Part shown: positions 1 through 8,546 of the stretch, piece by piece
Layout: each line of letters begins with the position of its first letter
Position numbering within the stretch: position 1 is the first letter of the stretch
From: Rufibacter ruber
GTDB taxonomy: Bacteria; Bacteroidota; Bacteroidia; Cytophagales; Hymenobacteraceae
NCBI RefSeq assembly: GCF_001647275.1
Contig: NZ_LRMM01000004.1
Location: forward strand, 62,001 to 126,000
Length of the DNA: 64,000 nucleotides
Reading direction: 5' to 3'
The notes under the pieces: generated by a model
The model's database searches: none
What the model saw: the letters and a program-made list of their open reading frames with translations, nothing else
What the model was told of the DNA's origin: nothing
Program-made: the position numbers and the translations under genes

Positions 1-1
1 C

Positions 2-163
2 ATCTCGCACCGCGTGAGTTCGGTGAAACTGGCCAACAAGATTCTAGTTTTAGATGACGGGGTGGTGGTGCAGCACGGCAGCCATGAAGAGTTGATGGCG
101 GTTCCTGACGGGTTGTACCGGGCGCTGTACGAGCGGCAGTTGCAGACTGAGGAATTGGAGTAG
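2..163 (+). CDS. ABC transporter ATP-binding protein, C-terminal end (5' part outside window)
   Basis: Only the last 53 codons are visible, in frame from base 2. The peptide begins ISHRVSSVKLANKILVLDDG, which matches the H-loop (SHR) and the following D-loop-distal strand of an ABC ATPase, and continues GSHEELMA, the usual end of the nucleotide-binding domain of exporter-type half transporters. It ends QTEELE and stops at a TAG. The order of the end of this domain fits an MsbA/LmrA-like fused membrane-ATPase exporter, but the membrane part cannot be seen, so substrate and subfamily remain open. A dispersed palindrome starts 6 nt after the stop. Confidence 0.85.
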   Translation: MSHRVSSVKLANKILVLDDGVVVQHGSHEELMAVPDGLYRALYERQLQTEELE

Positions 164-168
164 ATTCT

Positions 169-205
169 GTTTTGGGGCTGTTTTTAGAAAAAGAGGCCGA
201 AAACG
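169..205. repeat. GTTTT palindrome family, copy 1
   Basis: First of about 38 copies of a dispersed inverted repeat. The family consensus is GTTTTnGGnCTGTTTT, a 2-5 nt loop, then AAAACAGnCCnAAAAC, with further copy-specific pairing outside. This copy lies 6 nt after the ABC transporter stop and has an imperfect right arm (GAGGCCGAAAAC). Confidence 0.7.
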
Positions 206-272
206 GGAAAACCGTTTCCCTCTCCCTCTGGGGAAAGGCAGTGCAAGTAGCAATGCTAAGCGTATTTGGCAC

Positions 273-315
273 AGACGCTCGCAGGTCTTCCAGACGCTGC
301 GAGGTCTTTTGAGCA
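273..315. repeat. CTCGCAGGTCT-type repeat, copy 1
   Basis: The segment reads GACGCTCGCAGGTCT, then CCAGACGCTGCGAGGTCT and TTTTGAGCA. The same unit recurs at 60961-61004 and in inverse orientation at 61338-61379. Shorter relatives with CTCACAGG arms are at 13326 and 61411. Confidence 0.7.
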
Positions 316-403
316 CGCGTTTTTCTGTGTGAAACCTTCCTGCTTGCAGATATGGGCGCGGCTTTTGAAGTAGTTGACGGAGAAAGGTGGCTTGGGTTTG
401 TCT

Positions 404-439
404 GTTTTTGCCCTGTTTTCAGAAAAACAGCCCAGAAAC
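404..439. repeat. GTTTT palindrome family, copy 2
   Basis: GTTTTTGCCCTGTTTT pairs with AAAACAGCCCAGAAAC, with two mismatches. It lies mid-gap, 71 nt upstream of tRNA-Pro. Confidence 0.7.
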
Positions 440-510
440 ACGCAGCAAAATTTTAAACGCACTTTTGCTAAAGCCGAAATTTGCTTTACTTTGCAGCAGA
501 TACCAATGAT

Positions 511-584
511 CGGGATGTAGCGTAGCCTGGTATCGCGCCAGCATGGGGTGCTGGAGGTCGCAGGTTCGAATCCTGCCATTCCGA
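511..584 (+). tRNA. tRNA-Pro (anticodon GGG)
   Basis: The acceptor arms CGGGATG (511-517) and CATTCCG (577-583) pair fully with one G-T. The anticodon stem CCAGC/GCTGG encloses the loop ATGGGGT, giving anticodon GGG, and the T arm reads GCAGGTTCGAATCCTGC. The discriminator base is A584 and no CCA is encoded. An intrinsic terminator follows 10 nt downstream, so this looks like a single-gene transcript. Confidence 0.95.
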
Positions 585-593
585 CGAAATGTA

Positions 594-630
594 AAATCCC
601 GCTGTTCTTTTCAGGGCAGCGGGATTTTTG
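594..630 (+). terminator. Intrinsic terminator of tRNA-Pro
   Basis: An 11-bp perfect stem AAATCCCGCTG (594-604) / CAGCGGGATTT (617-627) is followed by TTGTTTT. It starts 10 nt past the tRNA. Confidence 0.9.
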
Positions 631-1073
631 TTTTCAGTTCTGAATTTTAACGGGCGCAACGCTTGTCATTACTTCGTACAGCCCAAGCAAAGATGGCAAT
701 GCCCCAAGGCCTTGAGTTTTTCATCCGCTTTTTGGCGTTCAAGCCAAGTCCCGTTTTCGGCCTGTTTTGGCCAAAAGAGGCTCAAAACAGAAGAATGCCC
801 CTATACACAATTGTCCTGGCAGCCGCGCAAATGATTTGTGATAGGGACCGTAGTGACAGCAAGCGCGTCTGCGCCAAATCCTGTTCACAGAGCTGGTTGA
901 AATTTTGATTTTACAGGCGAAGAAGGGGAGCAAAAGGTTTTTTCACTAGCGTTTGCAGAGCAGCACTCTGGGGCGAGGCAACCATAAGGCCAGGTACTTT
1001 TGCAGCCTAATAGACAAAGGTAATCGCATGCTCTCCGGCTCTTTTCAGAAAAACTGCCTGAACACAATCTTAC
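631..1073. other. Gene-free gap
   Basis: This 443-nt gap between tRNA-Pro and the convergent DUF2490 gene contains one full GTTTT palindrome (753-789) and a decayed relative near 1036-1061. I see no gene, promoter or RNA that I can support. Confidence 0.5.
753..789. repeat. GTTTT palindrome family, copy 3
   Basis: GTTTTCGGCCTGTTTTGG / CCAAAAGAGGCTCAAAAC. The centre TTTTGGCCAAAA is itself perfectly palindromic. Confidence 0.75.
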
Positions 1074-1775
1074 TCACTCCATCTTCCCGAAGTCATGCCG
1101 AAGCACAAACATGGTGAAATGCTGGTGGTTCCCGTTGCCTACTAATTGTGACATCCACATGCCTTCCACTGTGAGGTGCTTGTTGAACGTGTAGCCTGCC
1201 CCGCCAAAGACCCGGTTGCTGTCAAAGGGTTGGTTGCGCACAATCACCCGCACTTCGTTCCGGAGAATACCGTACCAAGGCCCCGGTTCCTGACCTGTGC
1301 CGCCAAACGGGAGTTTGAGCGCGAGCAGGTACCGGAAGCGGGTGTGGTACTCTTGGGGCAGCCAGCGCTCTTCTAGCTGGTAGCGGTGCGTGATGCCCGT
1401 TTTCCAGAGGTTTCCCCGCAGGGTGAGGGTCTGGTAGAGGCGGTTTTCATGGGTGTACTCGGTCTCCTCAGCGGGCAGGTAGTTGCGGTTGAACAGGTGC
1501 GCATACCCGCCTGACACCGCCACCGGGGCATCTTTGAAATTATACTGGAGCTCTGCCCCCAGGAAAGTGGTGCGCGGGTCTTTTATTGGCCGGTAGGTTC
1601 TGTATTGCACGTTGGCCGTGGCGGCCCAGCGGGCGTTGAACCAGTAGGAGCCGGTATACTGCAGCCATTGGTTGATCTGGTCTGGTTGCTGGGCCAGGCT
1701 GTGGTCAGGGAATGGCAGGCTCAAGAGCGTCACCCATCCCCAGAACAGTTGTTTGAATTTCCTCTCTTTCGGCAC
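1074..1775 (-). CDS. DUF2490 family outer-membrane protein
   Basis: A 233-residue protein with a signal peptide (hydrophobic stretch LFWGWVTLLSLPFP, residues 11-24, then SLAQ). The rest matches the DUF2490 pattern of Bacteroidota: an early QWLQYTGSYWFNARW strand, alternating aromatic beta-strands, repeated RYR/RYQLEERW segments and a terminal LRHDFGKME strand. Such proteins are predicted small beta-barrels of the outer membrane; substrate or partner is unknown. It is the last gene of the minus-strand DUF3857 group, but 178 nt and a palindrome separate it from the gene upstream, so co-transcription is uncertain. The ATG at 1775 directly precedes a basic-hydrophobic signal, which supports this start. 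Confidence 0.75.
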   Translation of the reverse strand: MPKERKFKQLFWGWVTLLSLPFPDHSLAQQPDQINQWLQYTGSYWFNARWAATANVQYRTYRPIKDPRTTFLGAELQYNFKDAPVAVSGGYAHLFNRNYLPAEETEYTHENRLYQTLTLRGNLWKTGITHRYQLEERWLPQEYHTRFRYLLALKLPFGGTGQEPGPWYGILRNEVRVIVRNQPFDSNRVFGGAGYTFNKHLTVEGMWMSQLVGNGNHQHFTMFVLRHDFGKME

Positions 1776-1910
1776 GTGGTCAGAAGCACTAGGTATGTGA
1801 TGGGCGCAAAGATAGAGGCTTCTACGGCGTTACCGGGAATTAGTGGCGATAGAAGCATAATGGCAAGGAGAGCGGAGGCTCTGGTCTTTCTGCGCCCGCA
1901 GGAAAGGGGG

Positions 1911-1948
1911 CGTTTTAGGGCTGTTTTCTGAAAAACAGCCCCAAAACG
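1911..1948. repeat. GTTTT palindrome family, copy 4
   Basis: CGTTTTAGGGCTGTTTT / AAAACAGCCCCAAAACG, nearly perfect. It ends 5 nt before the stop codon of the frameshifted DUF3857 gene, on that gene's downstream side. Confidence 0.85.
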
Positions 1949-1953
1949 AAAAC

Positions 1954-3976
1954 TCATGACTTTTTCCTCAGGACTACTTTCTCTGCGTGCTTGGCTACCA
2001 TGCGGGCGTAGAATTCGCGCAAATTCTGATAATCACTGGCGGTGAAGACAGTTTTGTGAATGGTGAGCTTGCTCATGACCTGCAGTTTCCCGTTTACCTC
2101 CTGCACCACGTATGAAAATTTGGCGGCATTCCCTGGCAGGGAGAAAACCGTTGCCTTAGGCAGTTCTTCTATCACATACCCTGGCGGAAGCTCATAATTC
2201 ATTACATAGGTTTCATCTACCGGCGAGCCAAAATCAACCGGGTACTGCCGGCTGGCCAGTTTGAACGGGTTTTCCTGCTGGCCGTGCAAGAGCATGGGCG
2301 AGAGGTACAGTAGCTCTTCGGGCTGCGGCGCGCCTGCCCGGCTTAGCTGATATTGGGTCTTGAAGGTCTCCTCTGGCTTCTCCATGTTGATTAGCTTTAC
2401 GTCCTGCCGCACCCAGTCAGCCCCCGCGTTGGCGTAGCTTTTTACGTAGGTGTCTTGCCCCTTTTCTTTGATTTTGGAGCGCATCTGCAGGGCAGGAACG
2501 CCCAGGTAGCTTTCTTCCATGCTCCCCAGCACTTCACCGGTAGGCTTAAGGGCCAGTTGTGCGCTGACCATCTGGCTGTTTCTGTCAACGCCCTGCAGGG
2601 GCAGCCATTTGCCTTTGGGGGGCTGTACCACCCAGCCTTTCCCGTTGAGGCAGCGCAGGGGCAGCATGCCAAAGGCAGACCGGGCTCAGTGGCATCCAGC
2701 AGATAGTCTTTCCCGGCAAGGTTCACACAGGCAATCACATAGTTGAACTTGCTGAGCATGGGGGAGCTTTCCAAGGGCTGCCCATGGCCGCGGGTACTGA
2801 CCAGCATGGGCTGGGCAATGAGGCCTGCGTCCCGTAGCAGATTGACTAAGAGCAGGTTGATCTCAGCAGAGGAGCCGGTGTGCTTGTCATGGGCTTTCTT
2901 GAGGTTCTCAGCATAGATGCGGTACTTGCCGTCCCACCGCATAGAGGTTTGCACGTACTCTACTATTGCTTTCGCCCTGGCCAGTCCTCTGTTTTACCGG
3001 CCACCACCGTGGCGGCCACTTTCTGGAGCGCAGGAACGCTGGTGAGCTGCCCGCCAAACTCTTCCTCTTTCAGGAGTTCTTTGGTGAACCCCTCCCAATC
3101 TCCGGCCATGAATCTAGGTTCCTGGTCAGGGTACTGGACCTTAGACAACTCAAACTCTACTTTGGAGAGGTAGTCTCTGGCGTTTGGCAGGTAGGGCTCC
3201 TCTTTGAAGGCCGGCACATCTTTCATGACCCAGCGGTATTCTACCACGCTCATAGAGAGAGTGCCCCGCTCCTCCATTTTTGCATAGCCCACTTCCTTGT
3301 CCCAGGTAATGGGGGCCGTGACCCGGTTCTCTTTAGAGTCTTGCACATGAAACGGATAGAACCCGTGCAGCACCTGCTTGTACTCAAAGAACGGCACCAT
3401 GGCCACCCGGTACTCGCTCCAACGCACGGGAATGGAACTTTGGAACTCCCACTCGCGCAGGTTGTGTAGAAAGTCTGACTTGATGGTGTAGGTGTATTCT
3501 ATCACCGAGCCCACCTTTACGCCGGGCATGGCCAGTTTCCTGACAAACCAGTTGGCATCTACCTTTTCATCAAAAACGGCGTTTTCCTCCAGTTTCACTT
3601 TCACCATTTTCCCGTTTTCAAGATTGTAGGAGAAGCCTTTCAGGTTCAGCACCTCTTCTTTGCTCTCGGGGCTCTTCTTAAAGTAAGGGATCTCAATGTT
3701 GGCGAAGTCTAACCCTGCCTTCTTCAAGATCTTTACCCGAACGGTGCGCTTGAACTGGAGCTGGGTGCCTTTGGAGAAAAGGAAGGAGGAATGCCCGTAG
3801 TCATACAAGACAACTGCCGCCGCTGCCGTGTCCTGGGGATATATTCCCATTTTCAGCTCGTCATCTGTCACCTGCCCCAGCCGCAGGGGGTCTTGCTCAC
3901 ACCAGCCGGAGATGGAAGTGCCTAACAGTAAAAGCAGTAGCACCAGGGTGCTTTTGGCCGCCTCATGTAATTTCAT
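1954..3976 (-). pseudogene. DUF3857/transglutaminase-fold protein, interrupted by two 1-nt deletions
   Basis: Read in three frames, this is one gene of about 674 codons, clearly paralogous to the intact protein at 6072-8042. Frame 1 (3976 to about 2980) has a signal peptide and the DUF3857 domain (ending KVAATVVAGKTEDW). Restoring one base at the GGCC at 2979-2982 gives ARAKAIVEYVQTSMRW, matching the paralog's ERATSIYNFVKDNVKW. A second missing base near 2669 restores DATEPGLPLGMLPLRCLNGKGW, matching DATDPMQPLGLLPKRCLNG. The final frame ends with the paralog's C-terminus (VVLRKKS). Both lesions are loss of one G from a G run on the coding strand. Either the gene is decaying or the assembly has indel errors. 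The transglutaminase-like centre lacks Cys and His, as in the paralog. Confidence 0.85.
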
Positions 3977-4021
3977 GTTGTATTCTGGGGAAGTTTAAAA
4001 ATTGGGGTTTGGAATAAAGCT

Positions 4022-4062
4022 GCCGTTTTTGCCTGTTTTCAGGAAAACAGGCCAAAAACGGC
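4022..4062. repeat. GTTTT palindrome family, copy 5
   Basis: GCCGTTTTTGCCTGTTTT / AAAACAGGCCAAAAACGGC, almost perfect over 41 nt. It lies between two DUF3857 genes, 46 nt upstream of the broken one. Confidence 0.9.
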
Positions 4063-4127
4063 AGTTGGTCACTAGTGCCGCCAAGGCAGAACCTCAGGAG
4101 CGGGAGAGAGTCTGACTGCCTCAGCGG

Positions 4128-6041
4128 TTAGGTGGCCTCTGCCGCCAATACCACCTGCTGCTGGTCTGCCCGTACTACCTGCTTTAGAAAATCAACCAGC
4201 TCTTTGTATTTTTCAGGGGAATGCCGCCCTTTGTGCATGGTCAGCTGCCGCACGTACAGGAGCTTGCTGCCCTTTACCTGCACCTTTGCCTCAAATTGGC
4301 CAAACGCCGTGGTGATTTTCACGGGAGAGGGTACGCTTTCAGGTTTATAGCCCGCCGGGATTTCATACTCCACAGAGTCTACATCATGAAACGCCGAATT
4401 CCAGACCACCTCCTGTTTCCGGCTCTCCAGGGCAGAGGGCACGGTGGTCCAGCGGTTCATGAGGTTGGGGGTGATGAACATTCTTCTTCCGCTCACAGAC
4501 GCCAACCTGGGCAGCTCCAGCTGCAGTTTCTCCTTTACCTGCGGTGCGGTAGCCTTCACTTTCTCCAGGGCAAAGTTCTTGATCTCAAAAGCGGGTATGT
4601 GGGTTTGCTTGTACAGCCATTTTAGCTGTTCCTCTGGCTTGAGTTGGTGCATGATGCTGTTGCGGTCTTCGTGCTGGGTGCCGGTGAACCAGGTGACCGC
4701 CTCGCCCACGCCAGATCCCTGGGCATTGAGTTTTACCTGCACGCTTCTGATCTGGGTGTTGTCTTTTGCTTTGAAAACAGGGGTAGAGACTAGTTTCCCC
4801 CCCTCAGGGGTCACCAGCAGGGAATACCTGTCGCCGGTGAAAGAGCCGGTGTACCCGGCATCTGCGGTCTGGCTGGTGCATTCCAGCCAGATGGTGTCTT
4901 TGGCCGTGGGCACGCAGAGCACCACGTGGTTGAACTGGCTGCTGGGGAAGTCAGGCACTACGGGGCGGTTGTCTTCGCCGCCCCAGATCAGGGCGTAATG
5001 GCTGTTAATGCCCGCCGCCTCTAGCAGCGACTTGGTGTAGTTGCTGAGGGCTTTGCAGTCACCGTAGCCTTTGCTGTCTACCACGGCGGCTTCAAACGGC
5101 TGCCAGCCGCCAATGCCCAGCTGGATAGACACGTAGCGGGTTTTGTTCTGCATGAACTGGTAGACGGCTTTCACTTTTTCTTCGGGCGTAGCCAGGTTTT
5201 TGGTGAGGTCCAGGACCTGCTGCCTGGTGGCGTCTGACAATACCCCGCGGCCCTGGTTCAGTTTATTCTGCCATTCGCCCAAGGTCTTCCAGGAGTCCAT
5301 GGTGCCGGCGTAGCCTTCTACCTCAAACGTGGTTGGGGCCGTACGCACAAACGGCACCAGCTCATAATAGGAGGGCCCCCACGGCTCCCGCTCTACAGGC
5401 GCAATGCCCTTTACCTCCCACTTGTACACCTGCTGGTGGTTCACCTGGGTAACGGTTGCCTTCTCCGGCACCTGCCGCTCATGGTATCTCAAAGGCATGC
5501 CCACGGGCATGTTTACCTGGAAAGAAGCGTGCTCCAACGCCACCTTGGGGCTGGACAAAGGGTACCACACCGGGTAAAACAGCATGTTGGAGGAGCTCAC
5601 CTGGTACTCATACTCCACGGTGAACGGGTAGGTGGTGGCATCTGCCTGGGCCACTTTTACCCGGTTGTCTTCATAGAGGGAGAAATCACTGGTGTTGCTG
5701 TAGTCTTTGATCTCAGATGCTTTCAAAGATCTGTTCTTCTTGCCAGAAGCGTCATACAGCGTTCCTTTGATGTAGTCTACTTTGTTCAGCTTGTCATACG
5801 GCACCACCAGTTGCGCATGCTCCTTGCCTTCAGGGGTAAGCACAGTAACCACCACCCGCACTTTCTCTGTAGAAGACTTGGCAGAATGCACGGTAAATAC
5901 GGTTTCCTCTGTCCGGATCACGGCATCTGCCCCTTTGGTGAGCGCAGCATCAATGGCCAGGGCCAAGTAAGAGGGCGTTCCGCCCGCCCATGCGGTGGCC
6001 TGCCATAACAGACCTGCCGCCACTACTATCCAGTTTTTCAT
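4128..6041 (-). CDS. DUF3857 and transglutaminase domain protein, with catalytic residues
   Basis: A 637-residue secreted protein: signal peptide (residues 1-19, ending TAWAG), DUF3857 domain (about 40-220), then a transglutaminase-like core (about 285-400) and a C-terminal beta-rich domain. The core keeps a plausible papain-fold triad: Cys329 in GYGDCKALS, His372 in FNHVVL, and an acidic residue in WLECTS (Glu387). Proteins of this family are periplasmic or cell-surface; their substrates are not established. It lies 30 nt downstream of the 656-residue paralog on the same strand, so the two are probably one operon. Among the three paralogs here it is the only one with the Cys-His pair, which suggests it is the active member of the set. 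Confidence 0.85.
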   Translation of the reverse strand: MKNWIVVAAGLLWQATAWAGGTPSYLALAIDAALTKGADAVIRTEETVFTVHSAKSSTEKVRVVVTVLTPEGKEHAQLVVPYDKLNKVDYIKGTLYDASGKKNRSLKASEIKDYSNTSDFSLYEDNRVKVAQADATTYPFTVEYEYQVSSSNMLFYPVWYPLSSPKVALEHASFQVNMPVGMPLRYHERQVPEKATVTQVNHQQVYKWEVKGIAPVEREPWGPSYYELVPFVRTAPTTFEVEGYAGTMDSWKTLGEWQNKLNQGRGVLSDATRQQVLDLTKNLATPEEKVKAVYQFMQNKTRYVSIQLGIGGWQPFEAAVVDSKGYGDCKALSNYTKSLLEAAGINSHYALIWGGEDNRPVVPDFPSSQFNHVVLCVPTAKDTIWLECTSQTADAGYTGSFTGDRYSLLVTPEGGKLVSTPVFKAKDNTQIRSVQVKLNAQGSGVGEAVTWFTGTQHEDRNSIMHQLKPEEQLKWLYKQTHIPAFEIKNFALEKVKATAPQVKEKLQLELPRLASVSGRRMFITPNLMNRWTTVPSALESRKQEVVWNSAFHDVDSVEYEIPAGYKPESVPSPVKITTAFGQFEAKVQVKGSKLLYVRQLTMHKGRHSPEKYKELVDFLKQVVRADQQQVVLAAEAT

Positions 6042-6071
6042 TGTTTTCAGGAATTTACGCCAGAAACGGCC

Positions 6072-8042
6072 TTAGCTTTTCTTTCTTAACACAATCTGTT
6101 CTGCCTGCTTGGCCAGTACCTGGGCATAAAAACTTTTCAGGAACTCATATTCTTCTGCATTGAAGATAGGGCTGGCAATGGTGACTTTGCTCATCACCTG
6201 TATCTTGTTGCCCTGCGCCTGCAGCATATAAGTGAATTTGCCTTTGTTTTCAGGCAATGACATTATGATGGCTTTGGGCAGCTCCTCTACCGCATAGCCT
6301 TCAGGGATGGTGAAAGAGCAGACGTACAGGTCTTCTTTGGCAAACCCGAAGTCTACCGGATACTTGCGCTCCGCCAGTTTGAAGGGGTTCTCTGCGGTGC
6401 CCTTCAGCACCATTGGGTTGAGGTAGATAATATCTTTGGGCTGGGCGTCTCCGTCACTCAGCAGCTCATACTCCAGGTCAACCGGGCGGTTCAGTTCTTT
6501 CAGGTTTTGCAGGACCGGCTGTTTGCGCTCAAATTTGCTTTGGCTCTGGGCTAACTTCTCCAGATACTTAGACTCCCCTGTTTCATGCACCGCATGGCGT
6601 AGGCTTACCCCCGCGTGACCACCAGAAGACTCCTTTACTTTTCCCCTCAGGGCCCCTGTGGGCAATACCTGCAGGTCTGCACTGATGTATTCAACGGTTC
6701 TCTCTGCGGTCTGCAAAGGCACCCAGGAACCCCCCTCTTTGGCTACCAGCCAGCCCTGCCCGTTCAGGCAACGCTTTGGGAGCAGGCCCAGGGGCTGCAT
6801 AGGGTCAGTGGCGTCTACCAATACATCTTTCCCGCCAATTTTCACGCACCCAATGACGTAGTTGAACTTTGTCATCAACGGAGAGTGTAACGGAATGCGG
6901 CCATGGTCACGGGTGCTCATCACTACCGGATACGCCTCTATGCCGGCATCTCTCAGCAGCGCCACCAACAGCAGGTTGATATCTGCGGCACTGCCTGTTT
7001 TTTTCTCAAAGATCTTACGCAGGTTGCCAGAGGTCACCACGCCACCGCTCTCATTCCACTTCACGTTGTCTTTCACAAAATTGTAAATACTGGTTGCCCG
7101 CTCCAGGGTGTCTTTTATGGCGGCGAAGGCGGCTACTTCAGATTTGAAGAAACCTGTGCGGTTCAGCTGGCCCCCAAAGTTCTCTTCGGCCATCAGCTCT
7201 TTGGTGAAACTATCCCAGGAACCGGAAACCCGCTTGTGTATCTCGCCCGGTATGCGAATCCACTCTAACTCAAATTCAATCTTAGAGACGTAATCATCAA
7301 TGGTGGTAATGAACGCCTCTGAGGTAATGGCGGGCAGGTCGTTCATCACCCAGCGGTGGTTATTGGTGGTGCCGCCGCCGCCATTCATGTTCCCCCTGGT
7401 GGTTTCATTCACCCGCATGGGCTCATACCCCTGCGTATATTTTTTATAGTCAAAGTATTCAGGAATAGAGACCCTGTACTCACTGTGTGCCGTGGGAATG
7501 GAATGCTGAAAGGTCCAATCCTGCAGGTTGAAGAAGAAGTCTGAGGTAACGGTGTAAGTGATATCTAACACAGACCCTTCTTTCACCGCGGGCAGGGCAA
7601 ACTTTTTCAGGTTCCAGTTGGCAGATTTCTTTTCTTCAAAGATGGCTTTGCTGTCCATCTTTACCGCCACCATTTTCCCGTTCTCCCAGTTGTAGGTGGT
7701 GGCCTTGATCCCAGACACATATTCTTTTGAAGAGGAGTTGGCATAGTAGTACGGCACCTCTACGTTGGCCCAGTCATACCCGGCCTTCTTCAGGATTTTG
7801 ATGCGCATGGTTCTTTCAAAGACCAGTTTTAGCCCGTTGGTGACAGAAAAGTAAGATTCACCGTAGTCTACCAGGTAGACCGCCGCGGCGCTGGTGTCTT
7901 TGGCATAGACCTTCATCTTCACTTCGTCTTCAGTGACTTTGCCGTACTTCACGGGCAACTCCTGCGCCTGCGCCGTCACCCGGGAAAACAGCAGCCCGGC
8001 CAATAGCAAAAGAGAGGTAACAGAGGGGGGAGAAATTCGCAT
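6072..8042 (-). CDS. DUF3857 and transglutaminase-fold protein, catalytic Cys and His absent
   Basis: A 656-residue protein with a signal peptide (residues 1-26, ending VTAQA), DUF3857 domain (about 50-240) and a transglutaminase-fold segment (about 305-415). Where the paralog at 4128-6041 has GYGDCKALS, this one has KTGSAADIN (348-356). Where that one has FNHVVL, this one has FNYVIG (393 onward). The acidic position is kept (DATD, 410-413). So the fold is retained but the nucleophile and His are not, suggesting a binding or scaffold role. It is the first gene of the minus-strand group. The C-terminus EQIVLRKKS is nearly identical to that of the broken paralog at 1954-3976, marking a recent duplication. 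Confidence 0.85.
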   Translation of the reverse strand: MRISPPSVTSLLLLAGLLFSRVTAQAQELPVKYGKVTEDEVKMKVYAKDTSAAAVYLVDYGESYFSVTNGLKLVFERTMRIKILKKAGYDWANVEVPYYYANSSSKEYVSGIKATTYNWENGKMVAVKMDSKAIFEEKKSANWNLKKFALPAVKEGSVLDITYTVTSDFFFNLQDWTFQHSIPTAHSEYRVSIPEYFDYKKYTQGYEPMRVNETTRGNMNGGGGTTNNHRWVMNDLPAITSEAFITTIDDYVSKIEFELEWIRIPGEIHKRVSGSWDSFTKELMAEENFGGQLNRTGFFKSEVAAFAAIKDTLERATSIYNFVKDNVKWNESGGVVTSGNLRKIFEKKTGSAADINLLLVALLRDAGIEAYPVVMSTRDHGRIPLHSPLMTKFNYVIGCVKIGGKDVLVDATDPMQPLGLLPKRCLNGQGWLVAKEGGSWVPLQTAERTVEYISADLQVLPTGALRGKVKESSGGHAGVSLRHAVHETGESKYLEKLAQSQSKFERKQPVLQNLKELNRPVDLEYELLSDGDAQPKDIIYLNPMVLKGTAENPFKLAERKYPVDFGFAKEDLYVCSFTIPEGYAVEELPKAIIMSLPENKGKFTYMLQAQGNKIQVMSKVTIASPIFNAEEYEFLKSFYAQVLAKQAEQIVLRKKS

Positions 8043-8217
8043 AGGGTACTAGAATATAGGGTATAAGTAAAAGAATTCAATGCCTCGGCTGCGCCGAAAT
8101 ATATATGTCTGAGCGGGCTGCCCAGGCCTTCTCCTGTAGGAGGCGGCTCTGTGTCAGCTTTTAGCCAGTAATTGGCTTTTGCCGTACCGGCCAGCCCTGT
8201 CTTATTGTTATCTTACT

Positions 8218-8259
8218 TGCGTTTTGGGGCTGTTTTCTGAAAAACAGCCCAAAAACGCA
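8218..8259. repeat. GTTTT palindrome family, copy 6
   Basis: TGCGTTTTGGGGCTGTTTT / AAAACAGCCCAAAAACGCA, 42 nt, with the outer TGCG/CGCA arm paired. Confidence 0.9.
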
Positions 8260-8458
8260 TTTCTCTGGCGGGTGCCCTTCTTGTTTTTTTTGTATTAAAA
8301 CTAAAACAATTATTTGAAATCTAAGCTGTTATTAACATAACTTTTACATTAAAGAGTATTTATCTCTGTGGTTACGGCTGAGCAGGCGCAGTCTGTAGAA
8401 ACTGTCTCCTGCACGCCTCATTAAGGTGTAAAGTTCTGCGCGGGTAGGGGTTCCCTCT

Positions 8459-8491
8459 GTTGGCTTGTTTTTTGGGAAACAGGCCAAAAAC
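8459..8491. repeat. GTTTT palindrome family, copy 7 (degenerate)
   Basis: GTTGGCTTGTTTT / AAACAGGCCAAAAAC; the left arm has decayed. Confidence 0.6.
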
Positions 8492-8546
8492 AGGAAAGAG
8501 GTGGCAAGCCTGATAGCTATGAGATAGCTTCTGGAAACGATAGGTT

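Larger units (their letters stand above)
164..510. other. Gene-free gap with repeats only
   Basis: This 347-nt gap between the ABC transporter and tRNA-Pro holds two GTTTT palindromes and one GCAGGTCT/GACGCTGCGAGGTCT repeat. I see no credible gene; the minus-strand frames here contain no recognisable protein. Confidence 0.6.
8043..8546. other. Intergenic region upstream of the DUF3857 operon
   Basis: This 504-nt gap contains two GTTTT palindromes and an AT-rich stretch (about 8285-8370). A plus-strand TTTG (8312) and TAACTTTT (8338) at 21-nt spacing resemble a Bacteroidota promoter, but no gene follows on that strand, so I do not call it. The minus-strand operon promoter should also be here, but I could not identify it. 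Confidence 0.4.

Noticed and set aside
2669-2982. Programmed ribosomal frameshifting in the broken DUF3857 gene
   Set aside because: Two separate sites, no slippery heptamer, and the intact paralog has no shift at either place.
8312-8345. Plus-strand TTTG-N21-TAACTTTT promoter
   Set aside because: Plausible spacing, but no plus-strand gene or RNA follows before the convergent gene at 8547.
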